From Bacteroidales bacterium (GTDB lineage: Bacteria; Bacteroidota; Bacteroidia; Bacteroidales; JAADGE01): a DNA stretch of 64,000 nt. A program made the position numbers and the translations under genes. Below, one piece after another: positions 1 to 8,084 of the stretch (positions within the stretch are counted from its first letter, which is position 1; each line of letters opens with the position of its first letter). Where the stretch lies: positions 1-64,000 of the forward strand of contig JAIORQ010000029.1 in NCBI GenBank assembly GCA_021108035.1. The letters run 5' to 3'. Below the pieces are notes generated by a model. That model saw nothing but the letters and a program-made list of their open reading frames with translations, had not been told where the DNA came from and did no database searches.

Positions 1-159
1 AATGATGTTTTTTTTATAAATATATAAAAACTTTAATACAATACCCATATAATAAGGTGTAAGTGTAGGCATAGTCCAACTGCATTCTCTCAACAATTGC
101 TTACAAATTATTTGGAAGTATATCTTTTTTACAGTATTTTTTGTTAATTTTGAGTACTC

Positions 160-205
160 GCATTCTGCATGTCGCAACTGTCGATAGAATGCTTATATGT
201 TAGCT
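160..205. repeat. Possible left cassette boundary: hairpin plus GTTAGCT
   Basis: GCATTCT (160-166) and AGAATGC (186-192) form a 7-base inverted repeat, followed by GTTAGCT at 199-205. This resembles the right half of an attC-like site. The hexamer TTAGCT matches, with one mismatch, the complement of AGTTAAC at 1153-1159 just behind the following gene. The rest of 1-236 is AT-rich and I see no gene in it. The call rests on analogy with the better-supported array at 47996-54985. Confidence 0.35.
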
Positions 206-236
206 ACTATGAAAAATAAGTTATTAGCGATACATT

Positions 237-1154
237 ATGAATGAAAAAAATAAAATTACTCAATTTGAAAAATTAGGAATATTAAGTAAAATTAGTATTA
301 ATAAAATAGAATATCGACATATTTCGATACCTGCAAAAGCTCTGTTCACGACAAAATGCTTGAATGACCTTTCAGAGGAATATATAAAAAATAAAGAAAT
401 TGGTGGGTTTATAATTTGTGAGCCAATAAAAGATGATACAGGATTATTTTTAACTTTTAGAAAAGTTCATTTGGTTAAAAATCGTTCTTCTACTCCTCAT
501 AATAGTTATTCTCCTTATAAAACTGTAAAACAGAAAAATGAGTATGAAAATATTATACATTTATATATAAAACAAGGTTTTTTACCTTTTAGATTTCATT
601 CTCATCCAATTGCTGCATCTGATAGTTTACAGGAAAAAATGAATTTCTTGAAGCAATTGGATACATCAAAAAGAGATCAGGTTACTACTCTAATTTGTGA
701 GAATATTGAACAAATTAATCTTCGCTTGCCAGATATATTAATAGTTAAGGAAAGTAATAGTATGTTTGTCGGTTTATATGGTGGTTTAATATGTCCCCAT
801 AAATTTGATAAGCAAAAAAGAAAAGTAATTTCAAATGTAACTACAAATATTTCAAATTCAATTACTGAATGGACTGACACACTTGGTAAGAAAATTGGAT
901 TAACAGTAGGAGCTTTAGTATTGATTTTTTTAGCATTAAAATATCCTAAAATCTCAATTCCTATAGCTGTTACAGGAACAGCAGTTTTGCCGTCAGTAGT
1001 ATATGAACATCAAAGTAAACCTGAATATTTTGCAGTAACAACAGGGCAAAAGATTTTGATTGAGTTGCCTTTGATTAAAAAAGAAGAAATATTAATTAAT
1101 GATAAGGAATTACAAGAAATAAAGATTAATTTAGATAGTAAAAAAACACAGTAG
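237..1154 (+). CDS. JAMM/MPN-like protein with two C-terminal membrane segments
   Basis: The 305-residue product has the layout of a JAB/MPN (JAMM) metalloprotease-like domain. A Glu in EIGGFIICE (residue 54) is followed by HSHP at 121-124 and a Ser/Asp/Glu-rich turn at 128-133. The canonical HxH-x7-S-x2-D spacing is not exact: Glu133 or Asp129 would have to replace the usual Asp, so activity is uncertain. Two hydrophobic stretches (about 219-234 and 238-254) predict a membrane hairpin, leaving about 50 residues after it. The gene stands alone between recombination-site-like sequences; its stop codon overlaps the one at 1153. JAMM proteases remove ubiquitin-like proteins or process sulfur carriers, but no ubiquitin-like partner is seen nearby. 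The fold call is moderate and the function is unknown. Confidence 0.55.
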   Translation: MNEKNKITQFEKLGILSKISINKIEYRHISIPAKALFTTKCLNDLSEEYIKNKEIGGFIICEPIKDDTGLFLTFRKVHLVKNRSSTPHNSYSPYKTVKQKNEYENIIHLYIKQGFLPFRFHSHPIAASDSLQEKMNFLKQLDTSKRDQVTTLICENIEQINLRLPDILIVKESNSMFVGLYGGLICPHKFDKQKRKVISNVTTNISNSITEWTDTLGKKIGLTVGALVLIFLALKYPKISIPIAVTGTAVLPSVVYEHQSKPEYFAVTTGQKILIELPLIKKEEILINDKELQEIKINLDSKKTQ

Positions 1155-1282
1155 TTAACAATGTATAAAAATAATAGCTGGAATAATAGTGAATTCAGGG
1201 GTTGTAGCCCGTTTCAACTTCATTGTAAATTAAAAGTTTTAAGCACCGCAGTCGGCTACTATTCTTATACTCACCGTTATCT
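1153..1282. repeat. attC-like recombination site A (130 bases)
   Basis: The segment begins with AGTTAAC overlapping the stop codon of the JAMM-like gene and ends with CACCGTTATCT. The arms are complementary: ATAATAGC near the left pairs imperfectly with GGCTACTATT near the right. It has the same length and layout as the site at 54856-54985. Two blocks are shared exactly at corresponding positions: GGTTGTAGCCC (1199-1209) and TATACTCACCGTT (1266-1278). It fills the whole gap before the next gene. Interpretation as an attC-type site is inference. Confidence 0.5.
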
Positions 1283-1308
1283 TTTATAAAAATCAAACCA
1301 TACAATAA

Positions 1309-2562
1309 ATGAAAATATTACTAAACATATTTTTTATTATATTATCAAGCAACATCTTTGCAAGCACAATCCTAATCCCTATGGACGAAAGCCAAAAAGA
1401 CCACCTAAAAGCCTACGGAATAACATACTGGGTCTTGCAAAACGGAATTGAAGCAAACTGGCTTTTGAATTACAGAGGCGGAAGTTTCAGCATGGATTAT
1501 GCAAAAGATATTGCTGATGAATGCATCATTAGGGGAGTATCTTATCAAATAGTCGGCGATGCCGAAATGTCAATTATTTATAATACAATTGCAAGTCCTG
1601 AAGTTAATATGGATAAGATTAAACTTGAGAAAGCTCCTAAAGTTGCAGTTTATGCTCCTGAAACCAACCAACCTTGGGATGATGCCGTTACTCTTGTATT
1701 AGAATATGCTGAAATTCCTTATGATCAAATCTATGATAAAGAAGTAATTAACGGAGAATTATCTAAATACGATTGGTTGCATTTGCATCACGAAGATTTT
1801 ACGGGGCAATACGGTAAGTTTTATTCTGCATATCGCTATGCTGCTTGGTATAAAGAAAATAAGAGAAAAGCAGAAGCAGATGCCCAAAGTTTGGGCTTTA
1901 ATAAGGTTTCAAAATTAAAATTATTTGTAGCAAAAAGGATCAAAGAATATGTTTTTAATGGCGGATTTTTATTTGCTATGTGTTCTGCTACTGATTCTTA
2001 TGATATTGCACTTGCTGCTGAAAATACAGATATTTGCGAATCAATGTTTGACGGTGATCCAGCAGATCCTGATTGTCAGAAAAAATTAGACTACTCTAAA
2101 ACATTAGCATTTAAGGATTTTACAATCATCAGAAACCCGATGGAATACGAATTTTCAAATATAGATGCTACATCCAAAAGAAGAGTTGCAGAAGAGAATG
2201 ACTTTTTTACTTTGTTTGAATTCTCTGCAAAATGGGATCCTGTACCTACAATGTTATGCCAAAATCATACTAAAGTAATTGACGGCTTTATGGGGCAAAC
2301 AACTTCATTTATTAAGGATTTTATAAAATCTGATGTTCTTATTATGGGAGAACTTAAATCAAAAAATGAAGCTCGTTATATTCATTCTGAATTCGGACAA
2401 GGAACTTGGACTTTTTACGGAGGCCATGATCCGGAAGATTATCGACATTATGTAGGTGATCCGAAGACAGAACTTAAACTTCATCCGAATTCACCGGGTT
2501 ATCGTTTGATTCTTAACAATATTCTCTTTCCGGCTGCAAAGAAGAAAAAACTTAAAACATAA
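1309..2562 (+). CDS. Conserved secreted Bacteroidota protein of unknown function
   Basis: The 417-residue product has an N-terminal signal peptide (hydrophobic to about residue 18, cleavage near FAS). The mature start ILIPMDESQKDHLKAYG and the later LLNYRGGSF, HLHHEDFTGQYGKFY, FAMCSATDS and FYGGHDPEDY stretches match a protein family I remember as widespread in Bacteroidota. Databases sometimes name it asparagine synthetase B, but I see neither a glutaminase Cys2 nor the PP-loop of asparagine synthetase, so that name has no support here. The HHEDF and GGHDPED stretches could bind metal. It is monocistronic, between a recombination-like site and a convergent queE. Function unknown. Confidence 0.7.
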   Translation: MKILLNIFFIILSSNIFASTILIPMDESQKDHLKAYGITYWVLQNGIEANWLLNYRGGSFSMDYAKDIADECIIRGVSYQIVGDAEMSIIYNTIASPEVNMDKIKLEKAPKVAVYAPETNQPWDDAVTLVLEYAEIPYDQIYDKEVINGELSKYDWLHLHHEDFTGQYGKFYSAYRYAAWYKENKRKAEADAQSLGFNKVSKLKLFVAKRIKEYVFNGGFLFAMCSATDSYDIALAAENTDICESMFDGDPADPDCQKKLDYSKTLAFKDFTIIRNPMEYEFSNIDATSKRRVAEENDFFTLFEFSAKWDPVPTMLCQNHTKVIDGFMGQTTSFIKDFIKSDVLIMGELKSKNEARYIHSEFGQGTWTFYGGHDPEDYRHYVGDPKTELKLHPNSPGYRLILNNILFPAAKKKKLKT

Positions 2563-2639
2563 AGGTTATAGTTATAAAGTATTTTAATTTGCTCAAAAAG
2601 GCTGTTTGATAATTTATTTTCTCAAGCAAAGTCGCCAAA

Positions 2640-2704
2640 CCGAAAAGATATTCAAAATTATTGGAGTCAATTAAACAATGTAACAATTTAACAATGCAGC
2701 AATG
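2640..2704. repeat. Low-complexity AACAATG-type repeat
   Basis: Imperfect copies of a roughly 8-base unit (AACAATG with variants) lie between two convergent genes. The same unit recurs at about 55168-55236. It looks like a simple-sequence repeat at a gene boundary, not a regulatory site. Confidence 0.4.
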
Positions 2705-2708
2705 TTAC

Positions 2709-3329
2709 TTACGGAATATGTAAATATTTATGAAGTTGAACAGACAAATTCCATTTTGGATTCTTCTTAATGTATTCAACAATTTTTGGTGTATTTTCAA
2801 TTCGTTTGCTCCATTCGGGCTGAAGATATAATTTACAATTTTCATTAATATGTTTCGATGCTTCTTCAGCCCAATTGAAATCTTCATCGTTAAATATTAT
2901 TATTTTCAGTTCATCTGCTTTTTCATAAAGATTGGGCAGAGGCGGTTTTTGTATTTTTGGTGAAACACAAATCCAATCCCACTCACCTGTTACGGGATAA
3001 GCTCCGGAGGTTTCAATAAAAGTTTGTAATTTTTTTTCTTTTGCTTTTTTACTCAGATAAGTCAAATCATAACTAAAAGGTTCCCCTCCTGTAACAACAA
3101 TTGATTTTGCTTCAGAATTAAAAGCATTTTCAATAATGCTGTCGGTTGAAGCTAAAGGATAAATATCTGCATTCCACGATATTTTTGTATCACACCATCT
3201 GCAACCTATATCACATCCGCCTATTCTGATAAAATAAGCTGCTTTGCCTGCATGAAAACCTTCACCTTGTATGCTGTAAAATTCTTGCATCAGAGGCAAC
3301 TTCTTACCTTGTTCAAAAATATCTTTCAT
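2709..3329 (-). CDS. queE: 7-carboxy-7-deazaguanine synthase (QueE), radical SAM
   Basis: This radical SAM enzyme converts 6-carboxytetrahydropterin to 7-carboxy-7-deazaguanine in queuosine (tRNA wobble base) synthesis in the cytoplasm. At 206 residues it has the QueE-type entry QEFYSIQGEG (15-24), then the [4Fe-4S] ligands Cys39, Cys43 and Cys46 in CDIGCRWCD, and TGGEP at 80-84 for SAM binding. The spacing CX3CX2C is the classical radical SAM motif. The length is usual for the family. It stands alone; the later pathway gene queA lies far away at 55240. The ATG at 3329 gives the conserved N-terminus. Confidence 0.9.
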   Translation of the reverse strand: MKDIFEQGKKLPLMQEFYSIQGEGFHAGKAAYFIRIGGCDIGCRWCDTKISWNADIYPLASTDSIIENAFNSEAKSIVVTGGEPFSYDLTYLSKKAKEKKLQTFIETSGAYPVTGEWDWICVSPKIQKPPLPNLYEKADELKIIIFNDEDFNWAEEASKHINENCKLYLQPEWSKRIENTPKIVEYIKKNPKWNLSVQLHKYLHIP

Positions 3330-3398
3330 CTGTTTATTTTTAAATCTGAAATTTAAATTTTTAATTTGAGTTAGAGCCTGCGAAGTTTTATTTTTTTA

Positions 3399-3425
3399 TT
3401 GAATTCTGAAAATAAATTATATTTG
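3399..3425 (+). promoter_or_regulatory. Candidate Bacteroidota-type promoter for the redoxin-fold lipoprotein gene
   Basis: TATATTTG at 3418-3425 fits the Bacteroidota -7 box TAnnTTTG, with TTG at 3399-3401 as a possible -33 element 16 bases upstream. That spacing is a little short. It lies 32 bases before the ATG at 3457. Confidence 0.35.
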
Positions 3426-3456
3426 TAATGAAAATAATACATTAAGCAATCTAAAT

Positions 3457-4569
3457 ATGAAAGAACTATCTGTGATATTAATACTGTTTGTATTTATTGG
3501 TGCATGCAAGAACACACATAACGACGATAATAAAGATTTTCTAATCAAAGGATACATAAACGATTATCCGAAAGGGAAAGTAGTTTTATGTAAATATCAA
3601 GATAATAAATTGGTTCCTGTTGATTCTGTTTTTATGACAAAGAATAAATTTAAATTTAAATATATTAAAGTTGAAAATCCCGAAATATATTATCTTATAG
3701 TTGATGACAATCAAATAATTATTGAGTTTTTTATGGATTGTAATAATATTCAAATAAATGCAGATAATAATAACAGAGGTTTTATAGAAGTTGAAGGTTC
3801 AAAAACACATGATGAATATGTAGCTTTTTTAGAGAATAATCTTGTTTTTGAAAATAAACAAAAAGAGATTCATTCTCAAAAAGAAATTGCCGAGTTAAAT
3901 AATGATACTGTTTTGTTAAACGAACTTGATTCAATGTATTCAAATGTTTATCAAGAACAAATTGATTTTATAAGATCATATATAAAAGAGAATAATGCAA
4001 GTTTTGTATCGGCATTTATTGCTTCAAGAACTTTAGCAGATATTGTTAAACTTGATGAATTAGAGAGCATTACGTCTAATTTTTCTGATACTGTAAGAAC
4101 ATCTGTTTATTTTAAAGATTTGAAAGATAAAATAGAAATTAAGAAAAGAACTCAACCGGGAATGCAAGCTCTTGATTTTTCATTACCTGATACATCAGGA
4201 ACTGTTATTTCTCTCTCATCATTACAAGGAAAGTATGTTTTGTTAGATTTTTCTGCTTCTTGGCACGAAATAAGTCGGAGTAGAAATCCGCAATTCAAGA
4301 AGATTCGTAAGAAGTATAAAAATAAGGGATTTGAAATCTATCAGGTAAGTTTTGAAAGAAATAAAATTCAATGGAAAGATGTTATTAATGAAGATAAGAT
4401 TGATTGGATATGTGTGTCAGATATAAAAGGATTGAATTCAGACGTTGAAGATCTTTACGGAATAAGAAAACTTCCTACAACATTTTTTTTAGATAAAAGA
4501 GGTGTGATAATTAGCGATAATGTCAATATTTATGAATTAGACTCAATTTTGGCATCATTGTTTTTTTAA
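3457..4569 (+). CDS. TlpA/ResA-like lipoprotein lacking the CXXC cysteines
   Basis: The 370-residue product has a lipoprotein signal (FIGAC, Cys17). An N-terminal beta-rich region of about 100 residues resembles DUF4369, followed by a helical stretch and a thioredoxin-fold redoxin domain from about 235 to 350 (ALDFSLPDTSGTVISLSSLQGKYVLLDF). Where this family normally has WCxxC the sequence reads ASWHEISRSR, so both catalytic cysteines are gone. The cis-Pro loop LPTTFFLD is intact. Known relatives are periplasmic thiol-disulfide oxidoreductases, but this copy cannot do dithiol chemistry by the usual mechanism and may be a structural or binding protein. It is a single gene between queE (divergent) and the glutamate dehydrogenase gene. 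Confidence 0.75.
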   Translation: MKELSVILILFVFIGACKNTHNDDNKDFLIKGYINDYPKGKVVLCKYQDNKLVPVDSVFMTKNKFKFKYIKVENPEIYYLIVDDNQIIIEFFMDCNNIQINADNNNRGFIEVEGSKTHDEYVAFLENNLVFENKQKEIHSQKEIAELNNDTVLLNELDSMYSNVYQEQIDFIRSYIKENNASFVSAFIASRTLADIVKLDELESITSNFSDTVRTSVYFKDLKDKIEIKKRTQPGMQALDFSLPDTSGTVISLSSLQGKYVLLDFSASWHEISRSRNPQFKKIRKKYKNKGFEIYQVSFERNKIQWKDVINEDKIDWICVSDIKGLNSDVEDLYGIRKLPTTFFLDKRGVIISDNVNIYELDSILASLFF

Positions 4570-4690
4570 CACGACAGTTTTATACATTTTAAAATAGTTT
4601 AAATAGCTGTAAAATATATTTGAGATTATAATTATTCTTTATAAATTTAGATTTTAAAAATTTTTATACATTTTCAAAACAATTACAGCA

Positions 4691-5977
4691 ATGAGTAAAA
4701 CAAGTTATAACCCTTTTCAGGCAGCACAGAAACAATTTGATCATGCTGCAGATTTGTTGGAGCTGAATCAAGCTGCAAGAGATTTTTTAAGAAATCCCAT
4801 GCGTGAATTTCATTTTACAATACCTGTAAGAATGGATGACGGAACAAAAAAAATATTTAACGCATTCAGAATCCATCATAATGACGCAAGAGGCCCTGCT
4901 AAAGGAGGTATTCGTTTTCATCCTATGGAAACAATTGATACAGTCAGGGCATTATCTATGTGGATGACATGGAAAACATCTGTTGTTGATATTCCTCTCG
5001 GAGGCGGAAAAGGAGGTGTGATCTGCGACCCTCATAATTTAAGCCAATTTGAGCAAGAACAGATATGCCGCGGATGGATTCGTCAAATTGTGAAGAATAT
5101 CGGTCCGAATTCTGATATTCCGGCTCCTGATGTTATGACAAATCCGCAACATATGCTTTGGATGTTGGATGAATTTGAAACTATTAACGGAGGAAGATTT
5201 CCCGGGACAATTACCGGAAAACCATTAGGAATGGGAGGATCACAAGGAAGAACAGAAGCAACAGGATACGGAACTGTCATAACTGTAAGGGAAGCTTTAA
5301 GGGAACTGAATATTAAACCGGAAAATACTGTTGCAAGTGTACAAGGGTTTGGTAATGTTGCCCGATATGCTGTTGAATTATATAACAAAATGGGAGGAAA
5401 AGTTATTTGTGTTTCTTCTTGGGACAATAATGACCAAAAAAGTTATGCATTCAGGAAAAAAGAAGGTATAAATTTGGAAGAGTTGACAGAAATTACAGAT
5501 TCTTTCGGAGGTATTGATAAAAATAAAGCTCAAGACCTCAGTTATGAATTATTAGACGGTGATACATGGATAGAACAGGAAGTTGATATTTTGATACCGG
5601 CAGCTTTAGAGAATCAAATTACAGAAAATAACGCCGATAAAATTCATCAAAGAGTTAAATTAATTGCAGAAGGAGCTAACGGTCCCACTGCTCCTGATGC
5701 AGATAAAATCTTAAATAAACAAAACCGAATGGTCATACCTGATTTTCTGTCAAATGCCGGCGGAGTTGTTTGCAGTTATTTTGAGCAAGTGCAAAATAAT
5801 ATGAATTATTATTGGAGTAAAGATGAAGTTTTATCAAAATTAGATATGAAAATGACTTCTGCTTATGCTGCTGTCAGTGATTTTGCAAAACAAAATAATG
5901 TAACCTTAAGAGAAGCTGCATATTTAATTTCTGTAGACAGAGTAGCAAATGCCTGCCAAAGCAGGGGGTGGATTTAA
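4691..5977 (+). CDS. Glutamate dehydrogenase (Glu/Leu/Phe/Val family)
   Basis: The enzyme catalyses reversible oxidative deamination of glutamate to 2-oxoglutarate and ammonia with NAD(P). The 428 residues match the short hexameric class. Substrate-site features are GPAKGGIRFHP (68-78, Lys71), MTWK (Lys95) and the catalytic-region IPLGGGKGG (101-109, Lys107) with PAPDVMT (Asp147). The Rossmann domain follows with VQGFGNVA. ILIPAALENQIT and AEGANGPT near 300-330 are typical. The sequence does not decide NAD or NADP preference. It is a single gene, followed by a 250-base repeat-rich gap. Confidence 0.93.
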   Translation: MSKTSYNPFQAAQKQFDHAADLLELNQAARDFLRNPMREFHFTIPVRMDDGTKKIFNAFRIHHNDARGPAKGGIRFHPMETIDTVRALSMWMTWKTSVVDIPLGGGKGGVICDPHNLSQFEQEQICRGWIRQIVKNIGPNSDIPAPDVMTNPQHMLWMLDEFETINGGRFPGTITGKPLGMGGSQGRTEATGYGTVITVREALRELNIKPENTVASVQGFGNVARYAVELYNKMGGKVICVSSWDNNDQKSYAFRKKEGINLEELTEITDSFGGIDKNKAQDLSYELLDGDTWIEQEVDILIPAALENQITENNADKIHQRVKLIAEGANGPTAPDADKILNKQNRMVIPDFLSNAGGVVCSYFEQVQNNMNYYWSKDEVLSKLDMKMTSAYAAVSDFAKQNNVTLREAAYLISVDRVANACQSRGWI

Positions 5978-6160
5978 ACAATACTCAAATAACAAATAAC
6001 AATACCCAAATGACAATACCCAAATAACAAATGATAATATTCAAATAACAAATGATAATCAATGATTCAAAAGTCGAAACAGGATGAATATTAAAATAAT
6101 GTGTATTGGATATTTTTTGTTATTTGTTTCTTTGTTATTTGGAATTTATTGAATATTAAT
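5978..6160. repeat. AT-rich repeat cluster with direct and inverted CAAATAACAAAT units
   Basis: Several near-copies of CAAATAACAAATGATAAT run from about 5985 to 6062. An inverted version (TTGTTATTTGTTTC, TTTGTTATTTGG) lies at about 6117-6141, so the region could fold back. A related TTTGGAATTTATT string occurs at about 28438-28450. No coding potential is seen. Confidence 0.5.
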
Positions 6161-6230
6161 ATTTCTAATTAAACTAACATAGTGGTAGAACCAATTATAT
6201 TTTAGGTTTTAATCTTAAATATCTGAAAAT

Positions 6231-7955
6231 ATGCAATTAGACAAACAATTTTTTAATTCAGAATATCCGATAAGTTATCTCGGAGACGGTGAACTTGGAG
6301 GAAAAGCAAAAGGTTTGGAATTTATAAATTCTGCTGTATCTTCCGGAATAAATAAAGATGAATTTCCGGAATTTGATATCAATATTCCCAAAATGGCAGT
6401 AATCAGAACAGATGTGTTTGATTCATTTATGAAAAGCAATAATTTGTATGAAATTGCATTATCTGATGCAAGTGATGAACGTATTGCATTAGCTTTTCAA
6501 AAAGCCGACTTACCGTTTAATATATTAGGCGATTTAAGATTAATTGTAACTGAAGTTAAACAACCTTTGGCTGTTCGCTCCTCAAGTTTATTGGAAGATG
6601 CAATGAATGAGCCTTTCGCAGGCATATACGGAACTAAATTGACTCCGAATAATCAACATGATATTGATACAAGGTTCAGAAAATTAACTGAAGCTGTTAA
6701 ATATGTGTATGCATCAACTTTTTTTAAGGCCCCTAAAAATTATATAAAAGCAACCAAACATAAGACCGAAAATGAAAAAATGGCAGTTATTATACAAGAA
6801 ATTGTAGGTAATGAACACGGGAAAAGATTTTATCCTGAAATATCCGGTGTTGCAAGATCTTATAATTTTTATCCGCCCGGTAATGCCAAGCCTGAGGACG
6901 GCGTTGTAAATCTTGCTGCCGGTCTCGGAAAAACAATAGTTGACGGTGGTGTTTCGTGGGCTTTTTCACCTGCTGCTCCAAAAAAAGACCCTCCCTTTAA
7001 AACAATAAGGGATATGCTTAAACAAACACAGCTTAAATTTTGGTCAGTTAATTTAGGACAATTGCCTGAATATGACCCGATTAATGAAACAGAATATATG
7101 TTTGAAAAATATATTACAGAAGCTGAAGAAGACGGAACTTTAAAACAATTAGTATCTACTTATGATGCGTCAGCAGACAGGGTTTGGACGGGACAGTCAG
7201 GAGCCGGTCCGAGAATATTGACATTTGCTCCGATTCTTAAATCTCAAACTATTCCTTTAAATAATCTGATAAAAAAGTTACTTAAAATTTGTGAAGAAGC
7301 ATATAATTCACCTGTTGAAACAGAATTTGCTGTTACTATTAATAAAAACGAAAACAGTCCTCCGTACAGATTTGGGTTTTTACAAGTAAGACCAATGGTT
7401 GTTTCATCTGAAGAAGTTAATATAAAAGATAATGAATTTGAAGGGAAAAACGTTTTACTAAGTTCTGCCTATGTTCTCGGAAACGGCAGCATAAACACTT
7501 TAACCGATATTGTTTATTTAAAAGTAGGAAATTTTCAGGCAAAATATACTTATAAAATAGCCAAAGAACTTGAAGAAATTAATAAGAAACTTATAGCCGA
7601 AAACAAAAAATATCTTTTGATAGGTTTCGGCAGATGGGGAACTACTGATCCATGGGCAGGGATACCTGTTGATTGGAGCCAAATATCAGCTGCCAAAGTT
7701 ATTGTTGAAACCTCAATAGAAGAAATGTTACAAGAAATGAGTCAAGCATCTCACTTTTTTCATAATATAACAAGTTTTCAAGTTTCTTATTTTTCAGTAC
7801 CATATACAGACAGTACAAATATAGACTGGGATTGGCTCTATGAACTTGAAACTATTGAGGAAACTCAATTCATTAAACATGCAAAAACAAAAAAGCCTTT
7901 GAAAATTAAAGTAGACGGAAGAACCGGTAAAGGTATTATTTTTAAAAGTGAATAA
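6231..7955 (+). CDS. PEP/pyruvate-binding (PPDK/PEP-synthase N-domain) protein without phosphohistidine domain
   Basis: The 574 residues contain an ATP-grasp-like PPDK_N domain. GDGELGGKAKGL (18-29) and AVRSSSLLEDAMNEPFAG (114-130) are the typical nucleotide-binding signatures; QVRP occurs at about 385. The C-terminal part has GFGRWGTTDPW (about 464-474), shared with the protein at 9121-12303. The central His-carrying swivel domain and the PEP-binding barrel of true PEP synthase or PPDK are absent, so it probably phosphorylates or binds something other than free pyruvate. It precedes the PiT transporter gene by 129 bases in the same direction and is a paralogue of the gene after it. The three likely form one functional unit. 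Confidence 0.75.
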   Translation: MQLDKQFFNSEYPISYLGDGELGGKAKGLEFINSAVSSGINKDEFPEFDINIPKMAVIRTDVFDSFMKSNNLYEIALSDASDERIALAFQKADLPFNILGDLRLIVTEVKQPLAVRSSSLLEDAMNEPFAGIYGTKLTPNNQHDIDTRFRKLTEAVKYVYASTFFKAPKNYIKATKHKTENEKMAVIIQEIVGNEHGKRFYPEISGVARSYNFYPPGNAKPEDGVVNLAAGLGKTIVDGGVSWAFSPAAPKKDPPFKTIRDMLKQTQLKFWSVNLGQLPEYDPINETEYMFEKYITEAEEDGTLKQLVSTYDASADRVWTGQSGAGPRILTFAPILKSQTIPLNNLIKKLLKICEEAYNSPVETEFAVTINKNENSPPYRFGFLQVRPMVVSSEEVNIKDNEFEGKNVLLSSAYVLGNGSINTLTDIVYLKVGNFQAKYTYKIAKELEEINKKLIAENKKYLLIGFGRWGTTDPWAGIPVDWSQISAAKVIVETSIEEMLQEMSQASHFFHNITSFQVSYFSVPYTDSTNIDWDWLYELETIEETQFIKHAKTKKPLKIKVDGRTGKGIIFKSE

Positions 7956-8084
7956 CGACTTTCAAAAGATCGTGGGATTAATAACAATACACCTAAAAAA
8001 TTATAGAAATTATCGAATGAATATTGAACACAGAATAATGAAGTATTTATTTTATCATCAAAAATAAGTAGTAAATCATTTTAT

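Noticed and set aside
5083-5427. Minus-strand open frame across glutamate dehydrogenase
   Set aside because: Glutamate dehydrogenase is unambiguous on the plus strand; this is a shadow frame.
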